A stretch of 64,000 nucleotides of DNA. Origin: G963555815 sp965249615 [NCBI: bacterium]. Lineage in GTDB: Bacteria; UBA8248; JACPRG01. The notes under the pieces are model-generated. The model did not search any database. It saw only the letters and a list, made by a program, of their open reading frames with translations, and was not told the origin of the DNA. The translations under genes were made by a program, and so were the position numbers. Of the stretch, positions 18,270 to 25,590 are shown piece by piece (within the stretch, counting starts at the first letter, position 1; every line of letters starts with the position of its first letter). Where the stretch lies: NCBI GenBank assembly GCA_965249615.1, contig CBDFMI010000006.1:744001-808000 (forward strand), in the 5' to 3' direction.

Positions 18270-18716
18270 ATGCCGAGCCTTCCGCGACTTTTCATCAAGA
18301 CCAGCCTCATTTTCTTTCTTCTCACTTTCTTTTCCGGGGCGGCCTTCCTCCTTCACCGGGGATTTGGAGGGGGATTCCTCCCCCGTCATCTCTTTGTTTC
18401 CCATACCCATGTGGGTCTGGTCGGGTGGCTGAGCCTCATGGTGATGGGCGTGGCTTATTGGATGTTCCCTCTCGCTAAGGGGCGCTTTCCCGAGGGGAAA
18501 CGCCGTTATAACCCGGTTTTGGCTTCCTGGAACTACGGGCTGGTCGTGGGAGGACTCGTTCTGAGGGTCCTTGTGGAACCCTTCGCCGCAGGCGGAGGAA
18601 GCGGACTGGCGGGTTGGCTACTGGCCCTTTCCGGGGTGGCCCAGGCCCTCGGCGTTTTCTTCTTCGTGTACGGGATCTGGTCGCGGATCCGGGGGATTGG
18701 GTCGGAGAGCGCCTAA
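18270..18716 (+). CDS. Small haem-copper-oxidase subunit I-like membrane protein
   Basis: A 148-residue protein with four predicted membrane helices. It carries HTHVGLVGWLSLMVMGVAYWMFP (His45, His47), which resembles a single helix pair of cbb3-oxidase or NorB-type subunit I. His40 is also in this region. It is far too short to be a full oxidase subunit. Proteins of this type occur as stand-alone genes and may be haem binding or regulatory; this is inference. GGAGGAGAAAAAA precedes the ATG. No oxidase genes are next to it. Confidence 0.7.
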   Translation: MPSLPRLFIKTSLIFFLLTFFSGAAFLLHRGFGGGFLPRHLFVSHTHVGLVGWLSLMVMGVAYWMFPLAKGRFPEGKRRYNPVLASWNYGLVVGGLVLRVLVEPFAAGGGSGLAGWLLALSGVAQALGVFFFVYGIWSRIRGIGSESA

Positions 18717-18728
18717 GGGAATGACCTT

Positions 18729-19343
18729 TCAGGAGACGTCCCGGGGGATGATGCAGATGACCGGGTAGGCGAAGTGGAGGTCACGCTTCTTCAGAATGAT
18801 GGGCCCGTGGGCGGAGTTGAAACTCTCTAGGATGACGTCATTCCCCCGGAAGAAAACCCGCTTGAAATAGGACTTTCCCTCCTTTGTCCGGACGACGGCG
18901 AGACAGCCGCTTCGGGCCTCCTTCCCGGGTGCGACGATGACCCGGTCCCCCTGGTCGAACTTGGGCGACATGGAGTCCCCCCGGATCTCCAGGGCGAAGG
19001 TGTTCGGGTCATGGGAGGAATGGGGGTCTTGAAGGAGGACGAACCCTTCCCCCGCCGGGAGGTCCGCGTCTCCCCAAAGGTGTTCTGATTCGCCCCCGCT
19101 GACATGGCCCACGACAGGGGTGTTCCCCTCCTCCCCGGTAGACTCGTCTCCCCAGAGGACCGAGGGAGACACCCCGAGGCCCCGGCAGATGGAGGCCAGC
19201 GTGGAGGCCTTGGGCTCGACGTGGTCGTTCTCGATGCGGCTGATGTAGTTCCGGTCGATCCCAGTGAGCTCCTCAAGCCTTCCCTGGCTCATCCGCTGGG
19301 CTTCCCGGATATTCCGGAGTTTTTGGCCTAGCGAGTCTTCCAA
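18729..19343 (-). CDS. Phage-type repressor (XRE HTH plus S24/LexA-like domain)
   Basis: Transcriptional repressor, 204 residues. An XRE helix-turn-helix fills about residues 8-62 (LEELTGIDRNYISRIEND). A LexA/CI-type S24 domain follows, with Ser124 in GDSMSP and Lys161 in SYFKRV as the catalytic dyad. The usual Ala-Gly cleavage site is replaced by Gly-Gly (VSGGE, about 82-85). RecA-stimulated self-cleavage is expected from the family. The TTG start at 19343 follows GAGGGGGAGGG. It is divergent from the early genes, as in lambdoid switches. Confidence 0.9.
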   Translation of the reverse strand: MEDSLGQKLRNIREAQRMSQGRLEELTGIDRNYISRIENDHVEPKASTLASICRGLGVSPSVLWGDESTGEEGNTPVVGHVSGGESEHLWGDADLPAGEGFVLLQDPHSSHDPNTFALEIRGDSMSPKFDQGDRVIVAPGKEARSGCLAVVRTKEGKSYFKRVFFRGNDVILESFNSAHGPIILKKRDLHFAYPVICIIPRDVS

Positions 19344-19377
19344 GAGTCCCTCCCCCTCTTTTCCTGCCCCTTAATAT

Positions 19378-19390
19378 AAGGCATGCCCTT
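19378..19390. promoter_or_regulatory. Candidate repressor operator palindrome
   Basis: AAGGCATGCCCTT contains a perfect 8-bp palindrome GGCATGCC (19380-19387) about 35 bases upstream of the repressor start, in the divergent control region. Operator function is inferred from position. Confidence 0.3.
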
Positions 19391-19426
19391 AGACAAAATA
19401 AAGTGGCTTTTATGCTAGTTTTTATG

Positions 19427-19455
19427 TTGACATAGGTGTAAAACATTTATATCTT
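19427..19455 (+). promoter_or_regulatory. Candidate early rightward phage promoter
   Basis: A consensus TTGACA (19427-19432) with a TATCTT (19450-19455) at 17-base spacing lies in an AT-rich stretch. It points toward the Rad52-like gene and away from the repressor gene. Confidence 0.5.
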
Positions 19456-19531
19456 TCTAAGTATTACAGCGCACCCCCTTGAAACGGGGGTTCTGGGGCC
19501 TCTTTCTGGCATCTTGGGAGGATAGACGGCA

Positions 19532-20038
19532 ATGGCTGAGACCGGCAATCTGCGAAGATCGGGGGGGGACATCTCCACAAATGGGGTCCTGACGGCAAAG
19601 TTCTTGGACAAGGCCTACCGCAGGTTGGCCTTGCCCCTTTCGTCTGACGCCGTCGAAAGGACGAAGGCCTCCGAGACCGGGAGACCCTACGACACGGTGG
19701 GTTTTTCCTACCAGTACATCGTCAATCGCCTCAATGAGGTTCTGGGCCCTTCCCGCTGGCGGGTGAGGGGCAAGGTGATCTCGATCGATGAGCGGAAAAC
19801 CTCTGAGGGGAAGCGTCTCTTTGAGGCTACGGTGAGACTGAAACTTCAGGTGGGAAACCCCGGCCAAAGAGGCTTTTTGTCCATCGCCGAACGGTCCTCT
19901 TTCGGGGGTTATTCCTCCTTCCTCAAGGCGGACGCCCTGAAAGGCGCCTATACGAACGCGTTTAAGAAGGCGGCGGCCCTCTTCGGCGTGGGCCGCGAGG
20001 CCCACGAGGGGAGCCTGCGAAGGTCTGGTCGGCCATGA
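19532..20038 (+). CDS. Rad52-family single-strand annealing protein (phage recombinase)
   Basis: A 168-residue protein matching the Rad52/Rad22 fold used by phages for single-strand annealing. It has the YQYIVNRLNEVLGPSRWRV segment and a GGYSSFLKADALKGA helix followed by FKKAAALFGVG, the family signature near the DNA-binding groove. It is the first gene after the candidate early promoter. Its stop overlaps the next gene's start (ATGA). It would anneal ssDNA during phage recombination. Confidence 0.88.
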   Translation: MAETGNLRRSGGDISTNGVLTAKFLDKAYRRLALPLSSDAVERTKASETGRPYDTVGFSYQYIVNRLNEVLGPSRWRVRGKVISIDERKTSEGKRLFEATVRLKLQVGNPGQRGFLSIAERSSFGGYSSFLKADALKGAYTNAFKKAAALFGVGREAHEGSLRRSGRP

Positions 20039-20268
20039 AGCGGTGTGAGAGGTGCGGGGCCCCCATCGGTTCTACCTTCGTCCTCGGGGACGGGGGACGG
20101 GGCCATCAGGTCTCTTTTTGCCTGAACGGCCACTCGGTGGACCGACGGTCTCCGACCCGGCGCGAGAAGGCTGAATGCCGTTCACCGGAGACCCCTTCGG
20201 CTTATATGGAAGGGCCCCTTCTCAAAAGTTTAGATTCTCTTCTCCCCCGGACCAGAGGAAGGAGCTGA
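20035..20268 (+). CDS. Small Cys-containing phage protein
   Basis: A 77-residue protein with a CERCGAP knuckle near the N-terminus and a later Cys/His pair (FCLNGHS), a likely single zinc site. It starts inside the stop of the annealing gene (ATGA), so it is cotranslated with it. No family is recognised. The C-terminal third is low-complexity. Confidence 0.55.
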   Translation: MKRCERCGAPIGSTFVLGDGGRGHQVSFCLNGHSVDRRSPTRREKAECRSPETPSAYMEGPLLKSLDSLLPRTRGRS

Positions 20269-20276
20269 ACTTTTCC

Positions 20277-20717
20277 ATGAGACCCCTTGAAGAGGCCCAA
20301 GGCTATCTGGAAGCGATTTTTGATCGCTACTGGGAAGAGAGATCATGTGTGGCGGCGGCCCGCACCCTCCCGCTTGAGCCCCGTGAGGGAGGGCAGCCCA
20401 GAAAGAGACGGGGAGAACCCCTGGCTCTTCTCTTCTGCGCAGAGGTCCAGCGGGCCGTCTCCGTGATCTGCTCTCCCCTGGAGTCCGAGATTCTCTGGGG
20501 CCGGCACCCCGCCCCAGGGGAAGTTCCACAGAGCTGGTCTTCTCTTGAACGTTCCTCTCGAAGACACCACTCGACACTGAAACGTCTCTATCGTGGGGCG
20601 GCCGACAAGACGGAGGTCGAGTTCCGCCGCCGACGCCTTCGACCCCGCGCCCCCCGGAACGGCTTCCAGCTCCCGCTAATGAATTGTTCCATCGAGACTT
20701 ACAAAAAAGGCCCTTGA
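20277..20717 (+). CDS. Hypothetical phage protein, 146 residues
   Basis: Not recognised. The ATG at 20277 follows GGAGCTGAAC; the longer reading from 20175 overlaps the previous gene. The protein is basic and Arg-rich at its C-terminus (FRRRRLRPRAPRN). The segment RRHHSTLKRLYRGAADKTEVEFRR could be a nucleic-acid contact or a helix-turn-helix remnant. It occupies a late-regulator-like position before the 20714 promoter; that role is a guess. Confidence 0.45.
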   Translation: MRPLEEAQGYLEAIFDRYWEERSCVAAARTLPLEPREGGQPRKRRGEPLALLFCAEVQRAVSVICSPLESEILWGRHPAPGEVPQSWSSLERSSRRHHSTLKRLYRGAADKTEVEFRRRRLRPRAPRNGFQLPLMNCSIETYKKGP

Positions 20718-20743
20718 CAAAATATAAGTACATGACATATATT
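20714..20743 (+). promoter_or_regulatory. Strong sigma70-type promoter inside the prophage
   Basis: TTGACA (20714-20719) and TATATT (20738-20743) are 18 bases apart in a sharply AT-rich pocket that overlaps the end of the previous gene. Transcription would begin near 20750 and reach a terminator at 20771-20797 almost at once. Confidence 0.65.
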
Positions 20744-20770
20744 TAAGCTTAGATACGATGAAACGCGACG

Positions 20771-20797
20771 GGGGCCCGAAAGGGCCCCTTTCTTTTT
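20771..20797 (+). terminator. Intrinsic terminator just downstream of the prophage promoter
   Basis: A 7-bp GC-only stem (GGGGCCC, GAAA loop, GGGCCCC) is followed by TTTCTTTTT. It sits between the promoter at 20714 and the tail chaperone gene at 20828, so it either makes a roughly 48-base RNA or attenuates the late genes. Confidence 0.8.
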
Positions 20798-20827
20798 GCC
20801 TCTGGCACATCGGGGGAGGACGACGGG

Positions 20828-21208
20828 ATGGGCAAGCTTCAGATCATCGACGAGGATGAGCAGTTCGAGGTCCCCTTTGAGGAGAGCATCCTCATCTGCC
20901 GCAGGCTGAGCCGCAGAGTGATGCGGGAGATCGAGGCGCGCCACACCCGGACGCGATGGCAGCCCGGCGGGCTTCAAACCCCGGAGGTGGACCAGAAGGG
21001 GGTCGAGGAAGACTGGATCGATCACTGCATCGTGGACTGGAGAGGGGTCGTCGGGAAAGGGGAAGAGGAAATCCCCTGCGAGCGAACCTATAAATTTCTT
21101 CTTCCGCCTTCGGTCCTGAACCGGGTTGTCTCCCGGTGTCTCCTGGGGATTTCATCCAAAGAGGAGAGCCCCTTGGGAAACTCCGAAGGTGGCTCGGGGT
21201 CCGGCTAG
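20828..21208 (+). CDS. Phage tail assembly chaperone, upstream frame (gpG-like)
   Basis: A 126-residue protein. A DWRGVVGKGEEEIPCERTYKF-like segment resembles phage tail-assembly chaperones, where such a W-x-G-V...G...P-C pattern is common. It precedes the tape measure, the standard place for this gene. The last codons contain a G GGA AAC slippery heptamer (21175-21181) in the correct phase, so part of translation should shift to the -1 frame and continue to 21561. A GGGGGAGGACGACGGG site precedes the ATG. Confidence 0.7.
   Translation: MGKLQIIDEDEQFEVPFEESILICRRLSRRVMREIEARHTRTRWQPGGLQTPEVDQKGVEEDWIDHCIVDWRGVVGKGEEEIPCERTYKFLLPPSVLNRVVSRCLLGISSKEESPLGNSEGGSGSG
21175..21181 (+). promoter_or_regulatory. 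Programmed -1 ribosomal frameshift site (GGGAAAC)
   Basis: The heptamer reads G GGA AAC in the frame of the 20828 gene, exactly the X XXY YYZ form; lambda gpG/gpGT uses GGGAAAG. A CGGGG (21195-21199) with CCCCG (21214-21218) could form a downstream stem across the zero-frame stop at 21206-21208. Confidence 0.7.
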
Positions 21209-21561
21209 ATTATCCCCGGGTCAGCTGTGCCAACTGCCAGCAACTTTCAGAGGAAGAGGTGGATTTTGAGCCGGACTGTCCCCGCTGTCCGGTCTTTCAG
21301 CTTCCGCCCCTGTCCGTCACCGAACGACAGGCCTTTGAGGCCTATGAGCTTCTCTCGACGGACCTCGCCCGGGACTTCGGGTGGGCCGCTGACCTCATCT
21401 TCGACGTTCTGAGCCTTCGACTGACTGAGGATGGGGCATCGAAATTCCTTCGAGGGCTCATGGAGATCCACCGGTTTCTCTCAGAACGGCGCAGGGGAAG
21501 GGGAAGCGTGAAAAACCTTCAGGGCGGGGTGGGTATGAAACCAGGGGGGATGGAAGGCTGA
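21182..21561 (+). CDS. Tail assembly chaperone, -1 frame extension (gpT-like part of a GT fusion)
   Basis: This reading frame is -1 relative to the 20828 gene, begins inside it, and runs about 126 residues past the slip site. The fusion would be about 244 residues. It contains two Cys pairs (SCANCQQL and DCPRCPVF), a likely zinc knuckle. A helical region follows (RQAFEAYELLSTDLARDFGW). The only independent start, a GTG at 21136, has no ribosome site, so expression by frameshift is more likely than as a separate gene. The coordinates mark only the extension. Confidence 0.65.
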
Positions 21562-21601
21562 GAACAGGAGACGAGCAATAGAAAAAGGAAAGCAAATTTC
21601 T

Positions 21602-22190
21602 TCATTGGGGGGGTTGAGCGACGTAACGTTCAGAGACAACATTGATGGTCCTGACCTCATCGGTATCTTCAAAGTAGCTGACGTTGAGGTGCCCCTTGGG
21701 ATAGCGAGCGAAGTAAGTCTTTCTCCCATCTGTCGCCGCGGGGGTGGGGGAAGTCTCTAGAGGAGGTCCTGTGAGGGCTTCAATTTCCTGACGAGATATC
21801 TTCTTCCTTGGGGAGATCACCACACGCTCGATGATACTCGATCCAGTCAGTTCTTCCCCCTGTACTGCTAGGCCCGCAGAAAAGACTTCAGGGTCGCCCT
21901 CGAATTCATAGAAAATCGACTGTGCCTTTCCGAAACCCTGAAGAGAGATGGTACTCACCTCTGTAGGCTCTCCCAGGATCTTTCGGGCCTCCTCATAAGT
22001 GGAACGGCCAGGCTCGATACCTCTCCAAACAGGATAGGAGACAGAGAGAAGGGGGCAGAGAGGCGCGAAGGCTGGATCTCTGGCTTAAGTCGGGGGGTGG
22101 CGAGGCATAGATGACCCTGAGGGCGGGATGAACGCGCGGGGAACCACAAGCAGTCAGAAGAAGAAGCAATAAAAGGCCCCAACGCTTCAT
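21602..22190 (-). pseudogene. Lipoprotein gene, frameshifted as assembled
   Basis: Reading from ATG 22190 gives a lipoprotein signal (MKRWGLLLLLLLTACGS, lipobox LTAC) for about 45 residues, then runs out of frame. Removing one base from the G5 run at 22051-22055 joins it to the rest: WRGIEPGRSTYEEARKILG and onward to 22-kb-side residues ending VAQPPQ. The joined protein is about 195 residues. The IxPGxSTxxEaxxxLGxP pattern resembles small BamE/SmpA-type outer-membrane lipoproteins. It lies antisense between the tail chaperone and the tape measure. It may be a phage-borne moron gene, and the indel may be an assembly error. Confidence 0.6.
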
Positions 22191-22250
22191 AGGGAGCAAG
22201 TTTAGCACCCACACGAGGGACGAACAAGGTTTGGGAAGAAGGTGCTAGAG

Positions 22251-23387
22251 ATGGCCAATGAGATCCAAATCAAAATTTCGGGAGATTCCAGAGAGGCCAG
22301 GCAGGCCTTTTCCCAGGTTATGGGGGCATCCCGGCGTGCCTTGGGAGACATACAGAAGGGGTTCCAGGCCGTAGAACGAGATTCGAAAGGGTTCCGTGGG
22401 ACGGTTCCGGAGATCGGCGTCGAGTTGTCAAACCTTGCCACGAGCGCACAGAACTCTTTCAACTTCATAGCTGCCACAATGGGAGAAACTAGCGAGTCGA
22501 ATAGCAAGGAATTCGGAGCCCTGATCACGGATTTCCAGGATCGGCTCAAAGGCTTCTTCGACGAGTTGCCTCCAAAGCAAAAAGCGACGCTGAAATTACT
22601 TCGCGAAGATCTCATCGTCTTTCAGGGCCAGACGGTAGGTGTCTGGCGGGGGATCCAGGTGGCGGCGCTGGAGACCTGGCAGAGACAGCGGGATTTCGCG
22701 ACAGCCTCGGCCACCGCCACGGTCCAGGCTTTCGCCATCGCCCAAGAGACTATCCGAGACGTCTTCTTCGAAGCCATCACGGGGGAGACCGTCAAGCTCA
22801 AGGACGTCTTCTTCGATATGGGAAAGCTGATCCTGCGGGAGTGGACCGATGTCATAGCGAAGATGGTCTCCACCTTCTCTCTCAGGTTTTTGAAGTTTGT
22901 CACCGAGAAGATGGTGAATCTGGTCCCTCTTCTTTTCGGCGGTGGGGCCCCAGCGTTTGCATTGGGTGGAGGCGGCGGTCTCCCGTTTCTCGACAAGATT
23001 CTCAGTCCCGTCACAAAGATTGTGAAGAAGATCCCCGTCATCGGTGGCTTTTTCCAGCAGGGGACGCCGTTCGTCCCGCACGACATGCTGGCCTTTCTTC
23101 ACCAGGGGGAGGCGATCGTCCCAAGGGAGCTCAACCCCTTCGCCGGGGATTTAAGAGAGCCGAAGCACTCCTTCGGCACGCCGAGGAATTTCGGTTTAGA
23201 GGGACGCATGGACCGATTGATGGGCCTGCTTGAGCGGCAATCTAGACCTTTTCAGGTCCGGTTCGAGCGGGGGGCCTTCCATGGGGCCCAGATCAGGAGC
23301 GACCGGGACGTGGATCGCCTGGCCCTGGAGATTGAAAAACGCCTTCGAAGACGGGAACGCCTTCAGCTCGTCCCGAGGGTCGGCTGA
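22251..23387 (+). CDS. Phage tail tape measure protein
   Basis: A 378-residue protein with long predicted helices and heptad-like stretches (residues 15-170), a hydrophobic Gly-rich middle (FGGGAPAFALGGGGGLPFL) and a C-terminal part with TPFVPHDMLAFLHQGEAIVP. That last pattern (GE-x-hydrophobic-P) is typical of tape measure C-terminal regions. The ATG at 22251 is preferred over 22242. It follows the tail chaperone, as in siphophages. It is short for a tape measure, which would imply a short tail or a shortened gene. Confidence 0.75.
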   Translation: MANEIQIKISGDSREARQAFSQVMGASRRALGDIQKGFQAVERDSKGFRGTVPEIGVELSNLATSAQNSFNFIAATMGETSESNSKEFGALITDFQDRLKGFFDELPPKQKATLKLLREDLIVFQGQTVGVWRGIQVAALETWQRQRDFATASATATVQAFAIAQETIRDVFFEAITGETVKLKDVFFDMGKLILREWTDVIAKMVSTFSLRFLKFVTEKMVNLVPLLFGGGAPAFALGGGGGLPFLDKILSPVTKIVKKIPVIGGFFQQGTPFVPHDMLAFLHQGEAIVPRELNPFAGDLREPKHSFGTPRNFGLEGRMDRLMGLLERQSRPFQVRFERGAFHGAQIRSDRDVDRLALEIEKRLRRRERLQLVPRVG

Positions 23388-23435
23388 AAAGATTCCAGAC
23401 CGCTGAAACGCGAGTGGATGCCCGGCTCCTAAACC

Positions 23436-23663
23436 CTACTTCTGGGTCACGGGGAGCGAGCCCCCAAAAACAGAGGAGCCGCCCACTTCTCTGATGTTGA
23501 CGTCGAGCGTCCGGCTGGGAATGGCGCTGCCACCGATGGCGGCGATGTTCACGTCCATGCTCCCCTGCGCCCCAAGAGGCGTGGGAAGAACGAGGGGTCT
23601 CAGCAACAAACCCCAGCGGGCGAGGGCGATGAGCCAGAGGGCGGTCTTCGTCAGGGAGTCCAT
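23436..23663 (-). CDS. Small exported protein with an internal repeat
   Basis: A 75-residue protein. The N-terminal 33 residues form a signal peptide or anchor (LWLIALARWGLLLRPLV), with a possible cleavage after GAQG. The mature part has two copies of a motif: MDVNIAAIGGSAI and LDVNIREVGGSSV. GAGGAGAGAAATC precedes the ATG, so expression is credible. No known family is recognised. It lies antisense inside the prophage, after the tape measure. Confidence 0.6.
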   Translation of the reverse strand: MDSLTKTALWLIALARWGLLLRPLVLPTPLGAQGSMDVNIAAIGGSAIPSRTLDVNIREVGGSSVFGGSLPVTQK

Positions 23664-23767
23664 GATTTCTCTCCTCTTGGAAAACGTTGGACGGAGAAAA
23701 CTGACCCCCTGATCTTAACCTCTTTGCTCAATAACTTCTTCTAAAGACCTTCGGGAGGTTTTTTACG

Positions 23768-24124
23768 TTGGCAAGGGTGAGCACTGGAAAGAAAAGGGTG
23801 CGGGCGGCGCCAAAGACCCGCACGGTAAAACGAAAAACAAAACGTAGAACACCCATGTCGAAAACGGATTCTGAAAGCCAAAAACTCCTCGAAGGCCATG
23901 GCCCCTGGGCCTTTCTCGAGATCGCCGAGCGGGCAGGAGCCGATGACATCCCGGAAAAGGAGCGAGCGCGCTATCTCATCTTCCTGGCCGAAAAGTGGGC
24001 CGCAAAAGAAAAAATCGGGGCCGAGGCCGTCTCGGACCTCGCCCAGATCGCCATCCGAGCCGCAGATCTCAGAAAAGAAGACTCACCCGACAAAAACGTC
24101 CACGAACGTTCAAAAGAATCTTGA
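23768..24124 (+). CDS. Small phage protein, possible terminase small subunit
   Basis: A 118-residue protein with a very basic N-terminus (KKRVRAAPKTRTVKRKTKRRT) and a helical, mixed-charge body (EKERARYLIFLAEKWAAKEK). Placement directly before the terminase large gene and the basic N-terminus fit a small terminase subunit. Sequence similarity is not evident. TTG 23768 (after GGGAGG) or GTG 23777 can serve as start. Confidence 0.45.
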   Translation: MARVSTGKKRVRAAPKTRTVKRKTKRRTPMSKTDSESQKLLEGHGPWAFLEIAERAGADDIPEKERARYLIFLAEKWAAKEKIGAEAVSDLAQIAIRAADLRKEDSPDKNVHERSKES

Positions 24125-24125
24125 A

Positions 24126-25575
24126 CCCGCCGAAGCTTTAGTCGAAACGGACAAGACCTCCGGTTTTCTTGGGCAAGCGGTTCAGGGGTTCGCCTTTTAT
24201 TTCGATCACCCAGTTGCCTTCGTCGAGGATTTTCTAAAGGCGAAGCCGGAACCCTACCAGGCGGACATTCTGGAGGCCATCGCCGAATATCCTTCCGTGG
24301 CGGTGCGAAGCGGCCACGGACCGGGAAAGACGGCGACGGGGGCCTGGGCCGACCTCTGGTTCCTCGCGACCCGGCCCATGTCAAAGGTCCCCACGACGGC
24401 CCCGACCTTCGAAAAACAGGTCCGGGACGTCTTTTGGGCCGAGATCCACCGCTGGGTCCGGGGCCCGCCCTTGAAAATTCGTTCACCCTCTCACAGACCC
24501 GAATGGCGGTGAGGGGTTATGAGGAAGAGTGGTTTTCAGCCGGCTTTTCAGCCGGCCGGCCCGAGAACCTGAAGGTTTTCACGCCCCCTATCTCCTCTAC
24601 ATCATTGATGAGGCGAAGGGGGTCTCGGACGGGATCTTCGATGCCATCCAGGGGGCCCTGACCGAGGAGGCGAGGCTGCTCCTGCTCAGCACGCCGGGCT
24701 CCCGCCACGGCTATTTTTATAAAGTTTTTACAAAGCTTCGTTCCACCTGGAAGACCTTTCATATCCCGTGCCTTGGCCGATGGGAAGACGGGAGGGCTCT
24801 TCCGTCGAATACGCCCATCTGCCCCCGGATCTCGAGGGCGTGGGTCAGGACCCGGAAGGCCGAATGGGGCGAAGACTCGCCCATCTGCCAGGCCCGGGTC
24901 CTCGGCGAGTTTCCGGACGAGGGAGAGGACACCCTCATCCCCCTCTCCTGGATCGAGGCGGCCCAGGTCGGCCCCGGTGAAACTCAAAAAGGTCGAAGGG
25001 CGCTTGGGGTCGACGTGGCCCGTTACGGGAAGGACCTCACCGTCTTCTCTCTCATCGAAGGCGCAAAACTCCTTCATGTCCGCCAGCGAAGGAGGCAGAG
25101 CCTGACCCGGACCGCGGGGGAGGCCATCGAACTCGCCCGGGAGTGGAAGGCTGAGGTCGTCGCTGTGGACGACACGGGCCTGGGTGGGGGTGTGACGGAC
25201 ATGCTCAGAGAGGCGGGCGTGCCAGTCCTCCCCGTCCTCCTTGGCGCCGCTTCCTCGGAGCCCGAGTATTACGCGAACCTCAAGGCCGATCTCTTCTGGG
25301 GGCTCCGCAAGGCTTTTGAGGAGGGGGAGATCTCCCTTTCAGAGGAAGGACTCCCTCGGAAAGACGTGGAGCTTCTCGTGGGCCAGCTCTCGGCCATGAA
25401 GTATGAGCACCGTCAGGGCGGCCAGATCCGGATTGTCGATCCGGACGAGGTCTCGGGGGTCTCGTTCAGCGGCCCCAAAAAGAGCCCGGACCACGCCCAC
25501 AGCTTCGGGGTTTCCCCCGACTTCAGGTCGGGGGAGGCCCGCCCGCCTGTTCGCCATCGAAACTCCTTGCAGTGA
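24126..25575 (+). pseudogene. Phage terminase large subunit, broken by frameshifts
   Basis: ATPase-nuclease that packages phage DNA. Walker A (RSGHGPGKTA) is read in one frame up to about 24470. EEEWFSAGFSAGRPENL is read in a second frame to about 24565. Walker B (LLYIIDEAKGV) and the nuclease half (GVDVARYGKDLTV, VAVDDTGLGGGV) are in a third, to 25575. Each switch fits one missing base. No standard start codon is present in the first frame near 24126. Either the gene is decayed or the assembly has several indels. The start given is approximate. Confidence 0.75.
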
Positions 25576-25590
25576 TCAAGAGAAGTTTTC

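Larger units (their letters stand above)
18729..25575. mobile_element. Prophage remnant
   Basis: A block of phage-type genes between the small oxidase-like gene and gcvT. In order: S24 repressor (minus), Rad52-type annealing protein, two small unknowns, tail chaperone with -1 frameshift, a lipoprotein (minus), tape measure, a secreted small protein (minus), a small terminase-like protein and a broken large terminase. I see no integrase, portal, capsid, tail sheath/tube or lysis gene and no flanking direct repeat or tRNA. The element is therefore incomplete. Edges are set by the outermost phage-like genes. Confidence 0.8.

Noticed and set aside
21136-21561. Independent gene from GTG 21136
   Set aside because: There is no ribosome site, and the frame begins inside the upstream gene in the -1 phase with a slippery heptamer. 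A frameshift product explains it better.
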